From: Monodelphis domestica
Lineage: Eukaryota > Chordata > Mammalia > Didelphimorphia > Didelphidae
Reading direction: 5' to 3'
Length of the DNA stretch: 64,000 nt
Assembly (NCBI RefSeq): GCF_027887165.1
Contig: NC_077232.1
Span: forward strand, 82,151,399 to 82,215,398
A program made the position numbers and the translations under genes. Every line of letters starts with the position of its first letter. Positions within the stretch are counted from its first letter, which is position 1. Positions 21,992 to 32,340 of this stretch are shown here, piece by piece. The notes beneath the pieces were generated by a model. That model made no database searches and had not been told where the DNA came from. It was given only the letters and a program-made list of their open reading frames with translations.

Positions 21992-24209
21992 ATTGTTTGA
22001 AAAAAATTAATTTTTTTCCAAAGGATCATGAAAACATAATCAATTTAAAGATTACAATAATTTGAGGATAAGAGAGAGAGGAAAAAAAGAATAAAACCAA
22101 TAATTGCTGAATGCATTGACAAAAAGCCAGTTAGGGGGCAGTCCCCTTTGGCATGAAAGTATACATACAAATAAATGTTCAATCAACCACACCCAAAGTC
22201 CATTTTTGTGCAGCTTGTGGTCTGGAGGCTTCTTCATGATGGCTTCTCCAACAGTTCAGTTTCTGGATTCAGGGAAGTAGCATCTTCTTTACCTAAAATT
22301 CTTCTCAAAAGGAATTTAAACTTTGCAATTTAAATAATGATATTTTTTTACATTCCCCCCGTTAAGAGGGTGATTTAAAAAAAAAAGGCTCACTTAGGGA
22401 TGCATGGCTGAGGTATGAGGTATATGAATCAATTGGCAAGAGATATTAAAAAGACATCAGAAAAATCAAAAAGAAAAGAAAAATCTCTGGATGAAAATAT
22501 AGACTATCAAAGTCTTATGTGTAAAAATTCCAAGTAGAAGAAAAATAAATCTATAACAGGTCCTTCAGGTCCTCAGGGCCCTATCAAAATGATCTAAGCA
22601 ATGAGGCATTTACCCAATCAGTAGCCAGGACTACAGATAGGTACCACACTATGAGACACAGAAAGGGAAGGGACCAGATTATATGAGCCAAGGTTTGGGG
22701 GATACTCGTCTGTGAGTATCTTCAGAGTGAGTGTGGACACAAGGAAAGCCTATGTCTTAACGACATGTTAAACACAGTAACCTCGAGTCTTCACACTAGG
22801 TTCAAGACCTTTGTATTGGCCTAGAAGTGCATCAATCCATCCTGGATTGGCCTTTCTTTGGCTCTGTGCAATGGCTCTTGTGTGTATATCTTGTCCTGGA
22901 ATCAGACAGAATCATTAAGCAAAGTCCCATGATTTATTTAAATAATTAGTGACATCATTTTTATAGTCACAAGCTTTTTGGGGTTATGCATTAGCAAATG
23001 TATTTCAAACTTGTAGCACTGAAAAGTCAAAAAGTTAAAGAAAGTCTTAATGCTGGTGACATGTGCTTCAAATATAAAAAGGAGAGAAAAATAAATAAAA
23101 AACTGAAAAAGTATATTGCACATGCAAGAAAAATATAATAATAAAAGAGCTTTAAAGAAAATTCAAAAATATAGCTTATAATCATTGGCACTCTGTGTCA
23201 GCTAAGAAAATATAAAATGAAAGACTTTCTCACCAAAAATGAGATCCATTTCCTCTTAATATCTGGCCATGATCACTGTGAGTAGAAGGCAAATGAATTG
23301 AACAAGGTTAACAATTTTTCATTTTTTAAAAATACAGTAGGTACAAATATGTAGATATCAAAATCCCCCAAATTCTCAATAGCCCAATTAATTACAATAG
23401 CAAACAAACACACTTTCATATTTCATATAAGTTGCTGTATGACATTTTTAAAAACCTATGAATTGATGGACATTTGTCACAATTTTTACAAACATAGCAA
23501 TCCTTCAACCTTGGTATTTAAACATATTTTTTTAAAACAAAGTAAAACTCATCTTGGGTTTAGAACATAATCAAGAAATCTATATATCATTCTGGTAGAA
23601 GTAAAATAGTGAGCTGAAGAGTATAAATAAAGGGGTGCTCCTTTTTTGAAGGCTTAAAGGGATACAAATGCCCTGAGATTAACTGCCCAACTTCCATTCA
23701 CTTATTTAGAAATGCAGGAAGATTGGGGGTTATAAAATGTATCTCACTTCAGCTAATGGGCCTTAGGGCAGGCAAAAATAACCAGATTGTTAAAAAAAAT
23801 TCCAAAAATCATATTTAAAAAACCCTTAAAATCAAATCATTTGAGGTATTTAGCACATTAAATTTCCAAAGATTGTTAATACAATTATAACCAGTTCTGA
23901 AGTCCATCTATCCTCAGCAAAATAGAAAAAGGCTGTTTTTTCATATATGGGCTTATTCACAATAATATTTGTTCAACACAGTTATAGGGGAAAAACAGAA
24001 TTTCAAAACTCAGTACATTCAAAATAAATTCAATCAACCTTCAGTTAAAGCAGAATAATATTGAATCCAGTAATATATGAACTTAAAATCACAAAGTTAA
24101 ACCATAACAAAAAATGCAATAGAATACAGAGATTTTTATAAACCATTGGAGTCTGAAATGCCTTAGATAGAATATAGCCTTTAGTTTCTTCAAAGTTCCT
24201 TAGGTGTGT

Positions 24210-24395
24210 TTATCCATTTAAATGTCTATTGTCCGAAGGCAGAGTAGTAAGAGCTAGGCAATGGGGTTCAAGGGACCCATCCAGGGCCCCATAGCTGGGG
24301 AGTATCTGAGGCTAGATTTTAACTAGAGACCTCCCGTCTCTGGGCCTGGTTCCCAGTTCGCTGGGCCACCCATTTTCCCCTTCAAAGTTAGTTGA
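24210..24395 (-). mobile_element. tRNA-derived SINE inserted in the pol-less provirus
   Basis: The + strand shows the complement: 'gcagagtagtaagagctagg', 'caatggggttcaagggaccc', 'gagacctcccgtctctgggc' and 'gctgggccacccattttccc'. It lies within the provirus interior and therefore came later or was carried by it. Confidence 0.7.
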
Positions 24396-25105
24396 ATCTT
24401 CTCCCTGACACGCAGGTGAAGTTAATGCTATTACCAGAACAGTCAAAAGGTATCCTTTTAAACCCATTGCTTTTTAGGTTTCTGTTTGAAAAGATCTGTT
24501 TCTTCTCCTCTAGTCTCTCTTTCCCCTCTCCCCTGCTCTGATACCCCTGTGGCCAATACCTCCATCCACGTGGAGGCTTAGCCTAAGGGAAAATTGCCCG
24601 GTCTCCTTTCCCTCTTGTCTCTCCCCTCCACCCACGTGGCCAATACTGTTACCAGCCGGTAGAAATGAGTCCTGATCGATCTGCTCCAAGGATCTGGGTG
24701 ATGAGCTCTGGGTCGGAGGCCAGATGGGTGAGAGACACTGCCTGGGTGGGTAGGGCCTGGAGCTGGAGTGCAGACAAACAGGCCAGGAGCTCGGGCACCA
24801 GGTGAGAGGCCAGGAGCAGAAGCAGGCAGGCAGAACTTAGCAGCCAGGGGCCAGTTGGGCAGCAAAAACGCAACAGGTCTGGATCGGGGGCTGAACACCC
24901 ACAGGCAAAAGCGGCTGATCCAGGTCTGGACCGAGCCTGTGAGCTATCTACTGGCTGGAACTGAACGAGCAGCAGCTTTGCAAGAGTAAAAAACCTTGAC
25001 CAGAGAGATATGGCTCAAAAAAAATTTTTTCTAGGTACTAGATATTAAAAGTTTAACTAAAGATTAGAAAAGAAATCAGAAGATTGAGTTTTTTTTCCCC
25101 CATTA

Positions 25106-25113
25106 GGTCGCCA
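25106..25113 (-). other. Primer-binding site core of the pol-less provirus
   Basis: TGGCGACC on the minus strand starts 3 nt inside the 5' LTR edge (25117). It matches the first 8 nt of the complement of tRNA-Arg with CCA; the following bases (TAATGG) do not continue the match. Confidence 0.5.
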
Positions 25114-25116
25114 AAC

Positions 25117-25481
25117 TGTAAAGATAAAAATTTAAGGGAGACTGGAGATATATGGAGATGGGGAGACTGAGGCAGGTAGAAATTAGTTTCTCTCTGCAAG
25201 GAGTATTATATTTTTAGAGGTTTATTGAAGATTAAGGATTAAAGAAAATACAGGATAAGAAACACGTGTCTAGGCCATAGAGAGGCCTAGACACAACCTC
25301 ACCTACATTATGAAAAAAAGCCACGCCTGCCCCAAAACAGAAGTCCAAGGGTCCTCAAAAGCCTTTGAATCAGCTTAAATACTTTCTCGATCTCGGCCCA
25401 GGTGAGATTACAAGGCATTCTGAGGAAGTGGAGCAAAGGTTTGTGGGGATTGTAGTCCTGTATTCGAGTCTATTTTTTACA
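25117..25481 (-). repeat. 5' LTR of the pol-less provirus
   Basis: Bounded by TG at 25117 and CA at 25480-25481; partner of 21616-21980. The differences are scattered single substitutions plus a small cluster near the 'gcccc' stretch. Confidence 0.9.
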
Positions 25482-25485
25482 TTAG

Positions 25486-26189
25486 GTAATGATCACTGAG
25501 TACCAGTCAGCCATTTCCCAGGCTGCCCAAATGTGCTTTCATCTAATCTTTACAACAGTACGAGACCTTGTTAGTCATATCTCCCTTTCCTAGTAAACTG
25601 TGATATAGTTTGTTTAGATCTGTCAAACACATCAAGGACAATTAGATTTCAAGTAGTTACCAACAATTTTTGTTGTGATGTTTCCTATCTAAAGATCATT
25701 CTCTTTGGCCTCTGTTATTATCCAGTTTCTCATGAGCATTGAGCCTATTGCTCCTTTGATCTTTTGTTCTCCAACTAGCTTAAAAAAGCCTCCTACCTTT
25801 GTCCTTAATATCCATTATCAGTCTTACCTCATTCTGAACTTTTTCTCTTCTTGCATTGCATAAGATTGCACCATACATTTATATTCATTTTTTATGACCT
25901 GACCTGAATTTCATGTTGGATGTTTTTCAAAAATTTAACGTAGTTTCTTGTGCATCTCTTTCAGTTCCTTTTCAGTTTCCTACATTGAATTACTTCTGTT
26001 TGTCTTCAGAATTTCATACATATTGAGTTTTTTTATTCTTCTGTGCTGACTTCTGAATTTTAACCAAATCAACAAACATTTATTAAGTGCCTGCTGTATA
26101 TTAGGCCCTAGAGTAGGGACTAGAGGCAAAAAACAAAAATGAAACAAAGAATGCAGAAACAATAGACACTTGAGATCTCTACTCTTTAG
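25486..26189. other. Stretch between two ERVs, no gene seen
   Basis: The only recognisable part is a MIR/L2-like motif near 26065-26130 ('aacatttattaagtgcctgc'). The remainder is unassigned. Confidence 0.4.
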
Positions 26190-26340
26190 CAGGCTTTTTA
26201 AAAAAAACCTTTACCTTCCCTCTTAAAATCGATACTATGTATTGGTTCTAAGGCAGAAGAGTGGTAAGGGCTAGGCAATGGGGGTTAAGTGACTTGGCCA
26301 GGGTCACCCAGCTAGGAAGTGTCTGAGGTCAGATTTGAAC
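26190..26340 (-). mobile_element. tRNA-derived SINE cut by the next ERV
   Basis: The left (3') half of an L1-tailed SINE on the minus strand is intact from the A-tail (+ strand TTTAAAAAAAACC) through 'gggttaagtgacttggccag' to 'gaggtcagatttgaac'. It stops exactly where the LTR TG begins at 26341. The missing head of the SINE is not found at the far side of the ERV. Confidence 0.85.
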
Positions 26341-26608
26341 TGTAAAGATTAAAATTAATATTCAATACTCCAAATATTATTTTAATACTATTTATTAAAA
26401 TCGACTTAGAGCAAAGAGAAATTTAAAAAAATAACTCCAGCAAGTACCCAAAATGCTCTCTCATTCCCACTTGTACCAGCCAGAGAGCCCATGTGGGCGG
26501 AAAAGGAAACTCAAAACTCCATCCACATAAGGAGATGTACAAACAGGAAAAGGAGAAAGGGATTGTGGGAAATGTAGTCTCTAGGGTTCAAGATTCTAAA
26601 TCAATACA
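26341..26608 (-). repeat. 3' LTR of the pol-bearing ERV
   Basis: It begins TGTAAAGATTAAAATTAA like the neighbouring provirus LTR and ends TACA. The middle is shorter and strongly diverged. The matching 5' LTR is absent. Confidence 0.75.
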
Positions 26609-26619
26609 TTCCCCCTGTG
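26609..26619 (-). other. Polypurine tract
   Basis: On the minus strand CACAGGGGGAA directly precedes the LTR TG, the same arrangement as at 21981. Confidence 0.7.
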
Positions 26620-28387
26620 ATTCTTTGGGAGACCAGTCTCCTCAATGGATCATGAAAACATAACTAACTTATAACTTGAACTAGGGGTATATAAAAATAC
26701 TATAGTTTTTAAAAGAGAAATTACAATAATTTGGGGATAAGAGGAAAATAAAAGGGAAAAGGAACAAAACTAATAATAGGTGCATTGACAAAAAGTCAAT
26801 TGGGGCAGCCCCCTTTGGCATAAGAGTGTACATTCAAAACAAAAGCATTTCAAATCTCCCAAGGTTCAAATTTGATATAACTAAAAGTTCACTCTGAATC
26901 TCTTGCACAGTGTGTGGTATCTGCAGGCATTTTCACGATGCCTTCTAGATTCTTGGAGGTAGTCTCTTGTTCTACATTTGACTCAAATTCAAGTCAAAGT
27001 TCACAACAATAGCATAATCCTCCCCTGAGGAAAATAATTATACATTCCCTCTGAGGAGGATACAGGGAGGCATGTAGGAATATAATGCATGCATGCATTA
27101 TATAGGGATACATGGTCAAGTCATAAGGCATATGAATCAAGTAGCAAAAAAATCAAGGAATCAAATTAAAATAAAAAAATAACTTCTGAGTCAGATGAAA
27201 AATAAAAAGAAAACTTGAAGAAAAAGAAAAAAATTCTGGGGAGAAGGAAAAAAAAGGAAAAAAATCACAACTCACAAAAGGTTCTTGTAGTGAACCATGT
27301 CCCATAATCGCACCACAACAATTAGTCACTAACCCAATTTAGCAGTCTGGACTACAGCAAGTTGTCACATCATGAGAGAAAATAGAAAAAGAGACTAGAT
27401 CTCATGACAAATGGGAAATATAATTTCTTGGTTCAACCCTTTTCTTTGTTTTTTTTTGTAATAATGGAGCCAGAGCAATCGATGTTATATGCTTGATATT
27501 GAATGTGGTACAAGGAAGTCCTGCATTTAACACATGTTAAATAGCCACAACCTTGAGTCTCACACATGATCAAGTCATTGTGTTTTTTGTGCAGAATGTC
27601 ATTAATCCCTGTAGGATTGGTTTGGTTTCTTTTACCTTTTTTTGTGCTTGTTTGGCACTTTGCAAGTAAAGTTCTGTACTCCTTTGTGGTCTGTTTGTCT
27701 TTGGATTAGACATAGTCATTGAGCAAAAGTCTCATAATAGTTAAATAACTTGTGGCAGGTTGCCATAGACCAAAGTTTTTTGGGTATTTTTTTTTATATG
27801 TTAGGTAAACAGATATCTTAGGTTATGCTATTACAAAAAGTAAAAATAGTTAAAAAATTTTTCAATACTATTGACATGTTTCAAAGGCAAAAAATGAGAA
27901 AAGAAGGAAAAAAAATCAAATACTGTATGACACATGTAGGAAGAAAACAAAATGTTAAAATTGCGTATATTTCACAATTACAGAGGTAAAATATAGGGAC
28001 TAGTTTTCAAAAAATAAGATTCATTTCCTCTTTGACTTACCATGATCCACAGAGTGAGTGAAAATAAGGCAGATAAAACAATGTGAGTGCAAATGAGCTA
28101 GATAAAGTAATAATACATTCAAGAGAATAAAAAAAAATTAGTAAAGGCACAAAATGTTACAAAAGGCACATCAGGTCAATATAGGTCACTAATATAGATT
28201 TTCTTCTATGAGGTAGTACATGTGTTGCCCTACAAGGCAATTTGTGCAAATACAATGATCAATCAAATAAAGTGCAACAAAATCGAGCAATAAAGAAGTC
28301 CAATCACAATCAATAGTCAAATACAATCAGTGCAAGCAATTATTCACCATCAATGGAAGGTACTCATTTTACATGGCTACAATGAAT

Positions 28388-29101
28388 CTATGAGTCCCTC
28401 TCTCCAATTTTTATGGCTATTGGTGTAGTTGGTAGGACCTGGAATGGCCCATCATAATCAGGTTCAGTCGATCCAGTACTTTTGAAATTCTTTATGTACA
28501 CACCTGGGTTTAAATCAGAAAGCGAGAAATCAACAGGGCCTGCTTGAAAAGCAGCTCCAGAGTCATTGAGTTCTTTCAATTTTGTTTGTAATTGTCTGAT
28601 ATATGTAGCAATGGTTGTATCTCCTCCTAACAGTGAAGTATAGGCAGAGACAAATGATTGTGCCTGAATAGGTGGATGTCCAAATAGCATCTCAAATTGT
28701 GAGATGTGTAAATCACCTCTGGGTCTGCTTCTGAGATAAAATAGGGCCAGAGGTAGAATTTCAGGCCATTTTAAATGAGTCTCCGTGCATATTTTGCCAA
28801 TCGTGGTTTTAAGTTCTTTGTTCATTCGTTCAACTTGGCCAGAGCTCTGGGGATGATATGGTGTATGAAATTTAGGAGTTATCCCCAGATGTGAATAACT
28901 TTGAGATAACACCGAATCGGTAAGATGAGTTCCTTTATCCGAATCAATACGTGTTGGTAGGTCAAAATGAGGAATAATTTCTTTCAAAAGGATTTTAGCA
29001 ACAAAAGCCCCTGGGGCAAGAGCAGTAGGAAATGCTTCAGGCCACCATATCAGTTGATCAACTCTGACCAGACAAAATTTATATTGTACAGCTTTTGGCA
29101 T
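28388..29101 (-). pseudogene. ERV integrase remnant (open, no upstream part)
   Basis: An open stretch of 237 codons covers the integrase catalytic core and C-terminal region of a gamma-like retrovirus. The acidic triad positions are recognisable: the Asp in 'VRVDQLI', the Asp in 'IDSDKGTH' and the Glu in 'SSGQVERMNKEL'. A GPF motif in 'DYDGPFQVLPTTP' corresponds to the GPY/F module typical of gamma-like integrases. The N-terminal zinc-binding part lies beyond the start of this frame and is disturbed by an SINE insertion at 29264. No start or stop arrangement suggests a functional gene; it is part of a broken pol. The retained catalytic residues are consistent with fairly recent decay, but the rest of pol is clearly defective. 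Confidence 0.85.
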
Positions 29102-29263
29102 AGTGATAAAGTCAATTTGTAGGTGCTCAAATGGTGTGTAAGCAAGAGGACGTCTACCAAAGGCTTTTCCTCGAAAGGCGTGTTGATTAAAGTTCTGGCT
29201 AGTAGGACAAGCTGTACATACTTTGGAGGCAATTGTAGTTATTCCAGGAGCTATCCATATTCT

Positions 29264-29467
29264 TTTTTTTTTTTAACCCTTACCTTCCGTCTTGGAGTTA
29301 ATACTGTGCATTTGCTCCAAGGCAGAAGAGTGGTAAGGGCTAGGCAATGGGAGTTAAGTGACTTGCCCAGGGTCACACAGCTGGAAAGTGTCTGAGGCCA
29401 GATTTGAAACCTAGGACCTTCCATATCTAGGCTTGGTTCTCAATCCACTGAGCCACCCAGCTTCCCC
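29264..29467 (-). mobile_element. tRNA-derived SINE inside ERV pol, with target duplication
   Basis: A complete L1-tailed SINE on the minus strand. It is flanked by CTATCCATATTCT (29251-29263) and CTATCCATACTCT (29468-29480), a 13-bp duplication with one difference. The insertion postdates the ERV. Confidence 0.95.
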
Positions 29468-30003
29468 CTATCCATACTCTTTTAACAGAATCTACAATGC
29501 CTTGGGTACCAAAATGACATGTTTATGAATAGAGTGACAAATCTGGTTATAGAAAGCTCTAGGGATTAAGGGTTTGCCATCTGAAGATACCCATACTCCA
29601 TTTATCTGTTTTGCTTTAAATTTCTGCTTCCATTTTCCCACTTCCTTGTCATTATAAGGGATAGATCCAAATCATCAGTAATTGTTAGTGGCATAATTTA
29701 TTCAGGGTCTTCTAAGGCTACTAGTTTTGCTGCGATATCTGCTTGGTTATTTCCCCTGGAGAGAGGGTCAGTGCCACCTGTATGTGCAGAGCAGTGAACG
29801 ACAGGTATAGTTTTGGGGAGCTGGATGGCAGAAAGAAGTTCAGTAATAAGATTTGCATTTTCCAGCTGATGTTAAGAATCCCCTCTGAAGCCACATCATG
29901 CCAACATCATGACATATGCCAAAGGCGTAGTGGGAATCTAAATTGTGATTCTTGTATCCTTTGCAATGATACAGGCCTGTTTCAAAATTGTGAGTTCTGC
30001 ACC

Positions 30004-30228
30004 CTATGCACTTACATTTGAGGGCAAGGAAGCTGACCACAGAGTATCAAATTCAGTAACTCCCATAGCTCCTATATAGCTCACACCATCCCATATAAAT
30101 GAAGAACCAACTGTAAATAATATTAAATACAAATCATCCAAAGGGGTGTCCAATAAATCATTATGAGGTTTATCAGCAGTGGCCACTAAAGATGTACAAT
30201 TGTGTAAAGGTTCTCCAGAAATTGGCAA
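30004..30228 (-). pseudogene. ERV RNase H remnant
   Basis: The frame contains a segment resembling the first RNase H strand ('LILFTVGSSFIWDG'). Gamma-like enzymes usually have the catalytic Asp of the 'TDGSS' motif here; this copy shows Val, so the site is lost. It lies between the connection domain and integrase in the expected order, but in a different frame from both. Confidence 0.6.
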
Positions 30229-30269
30229 ATCAGGGAGAAAGGTTGCAGGATTAAGAACTCCACAGCGTT

Positions 30270-30530
30270 TTAGTGTGATATGTTCATTAATAGGGTTATC
30301 TCATACCTAGTAATCCTTTGGTCAGTAAATGCCTGTGTCCTATGTCTTAATAACAATGCCTTGACCTCATGTGGGCACATTATGGTCAGAGGGCATCCCA
30401 ATACCAGATCGGCAGATTCGGTAACCAGTATAGCTGTGGCAGCTACTCCTCTAAGGCATGGTGGTGCTCTGACAGCTACTGGGTCAAGCTGGGCTGAATA
30501 ATAGGCTACTGAGCATTGAGCAGGTCCCAA
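30270..30530 (-). pseudogene. ERV reverse transcriptase connection-domain remnant
   Basis: An 86-codon frame with 'VAYYSAQLDPVAVRAPPCLR' and 'LTIMCPHEVKALL', recognisable as the region between the polymerase and RNase H domains of gamma-like pol. It is frame-shifted relative to the fragments on both sides. Confidence 0.75.
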
Positions 30531-30747
30531 AAGTTGAGTTAGAGCACCTGAAGCTACCCTTTTTGTTCATGGACATCTAAGGTAAATGTTTATTATAATT
30601 TGCTATGCCTAGAGCAGGGGAAGACAGGATAGCTTGTTTTAAATTTGAAAGAGCTGTTAGGTGTTCTGTTTCCAATTTAAGTGATTCAGGGATTGAGTTC
30701 TTTTTGAGTGCTACAAGGGACTTAGTGATTTACCCATTGCAAGGAAT

Positions 30748-31020
30748 CTACTGCCGACAAAATCCTGTTGCTCCAAGAATAGTTCTCAATTGCCTTTTAG
30801 TGGTAGGAGCACTTAACTTTTGGATATTTTCAATACGCTCGGGAGAAATTAAACGGGACCCAACAGTCAAAATAAAGCGTAAATATTGTACCTTGGGGAG
30901 ACACCACTGAACTTTGTCCTTGGAGACCTTGTAGCCTCTCTTATATAGCTCTAAGAGGAAGTTTTTGCTATCCACTTGACATGCTTCAGTGTTTGGTGAG
31001 ACCAAGAGCAAATCATCCAT
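30748..31020 (-). pseudogene. ERV reverse transcriptase palm/thumb remnant
   Basis: The frame begins at the catalytic YMDD box: the minus strand reads Gln-Tyr-Met-Asp-Asp just at its upstream edge near 31016-31030. It continues with 'YKRGYKVSKDKVQWCLPKVQ', a conserved gamma-like segment, then 'LRTILGATGFCRQ' before a stop. The catalytic double Asp is retained in this piece, although the upstream piece is not in the same frame. Confidence 0.85.
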
Positions 31021-31042
31021 ATACTGAATTAAACGACTATAT

Positions 31043-31546
31043 TTAAATTTTTATGGCATCTGTATCAGCAGTTAAGAATTGTATAAACAGAGTAGGACTA
31101 TCCATGAACCCTTGTGGCAGACAAGCCCAGGTGTTTTTGGAGCCCTTCCAGGTGAAAGCAAAGATGTGCCTGGAGTTCTCATGTATGGATATAGAGAAGA
31201 AAACTGAGCACAAGTTTATTACTATAAAGTATGTAGCTGTGCTAGGAATAGAAGAAATAACAGTATTTGTGTTGGAAACCACAGGGTATCTCTTTATATC
31301 ATGATTGTTCACAGCTCTCATATCCCGGACAAAGCAATAGAGATGCTTTCCATTGGGCCCCAGTTTTGGCTTTTTAACAGGCAGGATGGGAGTATTGTAT
31401 TCAGATTTACAGGGAATTATGATACCTTGGTCAATTAAGGAATTTATTACTGGTGTAATGCCATCAATTGCCTCCCTCGAAAGAGGGTATTGAGGAATGG
31501 AAAGAGGTGGGCTAGATTTTGTTTGAATTTGGACAGGGACAGTCAA
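31043..31546 (-). pseudogene. ERV reverse transcriptase fingers/palm remnant
   Basis: A 167-codon frame with 'SEYNTPILPVKKP', 'FVRDMRAVN' and 'CLPQGFMDSPTLF', the classic order of gamma-like reverse transcriptase motifs. The first catalytic Asp, expected before the 'FF' motif, appears as Asn in 'YFIVINLCSVFF', so the enzyme would be dead even without the frameshift near 31040. Upstream protease and gag are missing. Confidence 0.85.
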
Positions 31547-31650
31547 TTTACATAGGCCAACATCAGAAGATGATGTGGCCCAGAGAGACTCAGCTATATC
31601 AGTTGGGATCTCAAAAATAGGAGTCTCCTTTGTTTCATGAGTATCTGAAA

Positions 31651-32039
31651 GAAGTACAATTATTTTAATTTATTGTTATTTCTCATATCTATACAAATGC
31701 ATTTAAATGCAAATAATTATAAACCCATATTATTTGCTTTAAAGTAAAAGTTTTCAACCCATTATCTTTCCTATTTGCAAATTGTATCATATCAGTTGAT
31801 GTAACTTGGTCCTTTGAGGAATTATTCTTAAAGAAAATAGTTGGAGAATGATAGTGGCAAAGGATGAGTGGTAGGAGTGGCCCCATCTGCAAGCAGGAGC
31901 AAGGAATAGTTAGTATGCCTATATCTCTTCCTGGCCCATGATTTTTAAAAAAGGAATACCTAGTGTTAGAGAAAGTATAGAGGCTGCTTTGTTTTCTGGG
32001 GAAAGCAAGAAGGTGAAAAGAGTGTCAATGAGAAAATGT
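31651..32039. other. Non-coding stretch at the broken ERV edge
   Basis: The ERV similarity fades at about 31650. No SINE half or LTR marks the edge, which points to a deletion or rearrangement. Nothing else was recognised. Confidence 0.4.
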
Positions 32040-32340
32040 ACATTAAAAAATGTGTTATATCCAGAGAAAGAACTGTGGGAGTAGAAACGCAGAAAAACCC
32101 CCCATATGATTGATCACATGGTTTGATGGGGATATGATTATGGTTTTGGCTTTAAAAAAATCACTCTATTGCAAATATGAATAATATGGAAATAGGTTTT
32201 GAACAATGATATAGGTATAACCCAGTGGATTTGCTTATTACCTCTGGGAGGGAGGAGGGAAGAGGTGTTAGGAAACATCATGAATCATGTAACCATGGAA
32301 AAATATTCTAAATAAGTAAATAAATTTTTACAAAAAGGTG
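32040..32340 (+). mobile_element. Old L1 3' end, 5'-truncated
   Basis: The order 'agaaagaactgtgggagtag', 'tgatggggatatgattatgg', 'gcaaatatgaataatatgg', 'aacccagtggatttgcttat' and 'gggagggaggagggaag' matches the 3' UTR of the young L1 at 57990 read in its own sense. It ends in 'aaataagtaaataaattttt'. 'aaatgtgtta' to the left and 'aggtgtgtta' to the right may be the worn target duplication. Confidence 0.75.

Larger units (their letters stand above)
21616..25481 (-). mobile_element. Complete but pol-less endogenous retrovirus (provirus)
   Basis: Two 365-bp LTRs enclose about 3.1 kb. The target duplication TTAG is perfect (21612-21615 and 25482-25485). Minus-strand orientation is set by the primer site inside the right LTR (GGTCGCCA at 25106-25113, i.e. 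TGGCGACC) and the polypurine tract inside the left LTR. By hand count the LTRs differ at about 12 positions, roughly 97% identical. The interior has a G+C-rich leader-like part (about 24400-25080) and a long A/T-rich part homologous to the 3' region of the neighbour at 26341. No gag, pol or env reading frame is recognisable, so it should need proteins in trans. Confidence 0.85.
26341..31650 (-). mobile_element. Decayed pol-bearing ERV, 5' part missing
   Basis: A minus-strand class I-like ERV. From the 3' end it has a 268-bp LTR (26341-26608), a polypurine tract, about 1.8 kb of A/T-rich sequence without env, then integrase, RNase H and reverse transcriptase remnants. It stops at about 31650 with no gag, protease or 5' LTR. 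The 3' non-coding part aligns with the pol-less provirus ('ggatcatgaaaacataa', 'gcattgacaaaaagtcaatt', 'cccctttggcataagagtgt'), so both belong to one family. An SINE at 29264-29467 interrupts it. Confidence 0.8.

Noticed and set aside
24578..24989. Open frames of 73-106 codons in the G+C-rich part of the pol-less provirus
   Set aside because: No similarity to retroviral gag or any domain that I recognise; Pro/Ala/Gly-rich composition on both strands. Treated as leader sequence.
29743..30040. Plus-strand Cys-rich frame (92 codons) opposite ERV pol
   Set aside because: It is the complement of decayed retroviral DNA between RNase H and integrase; the Cys pattern fits no zinc-finger spacing.
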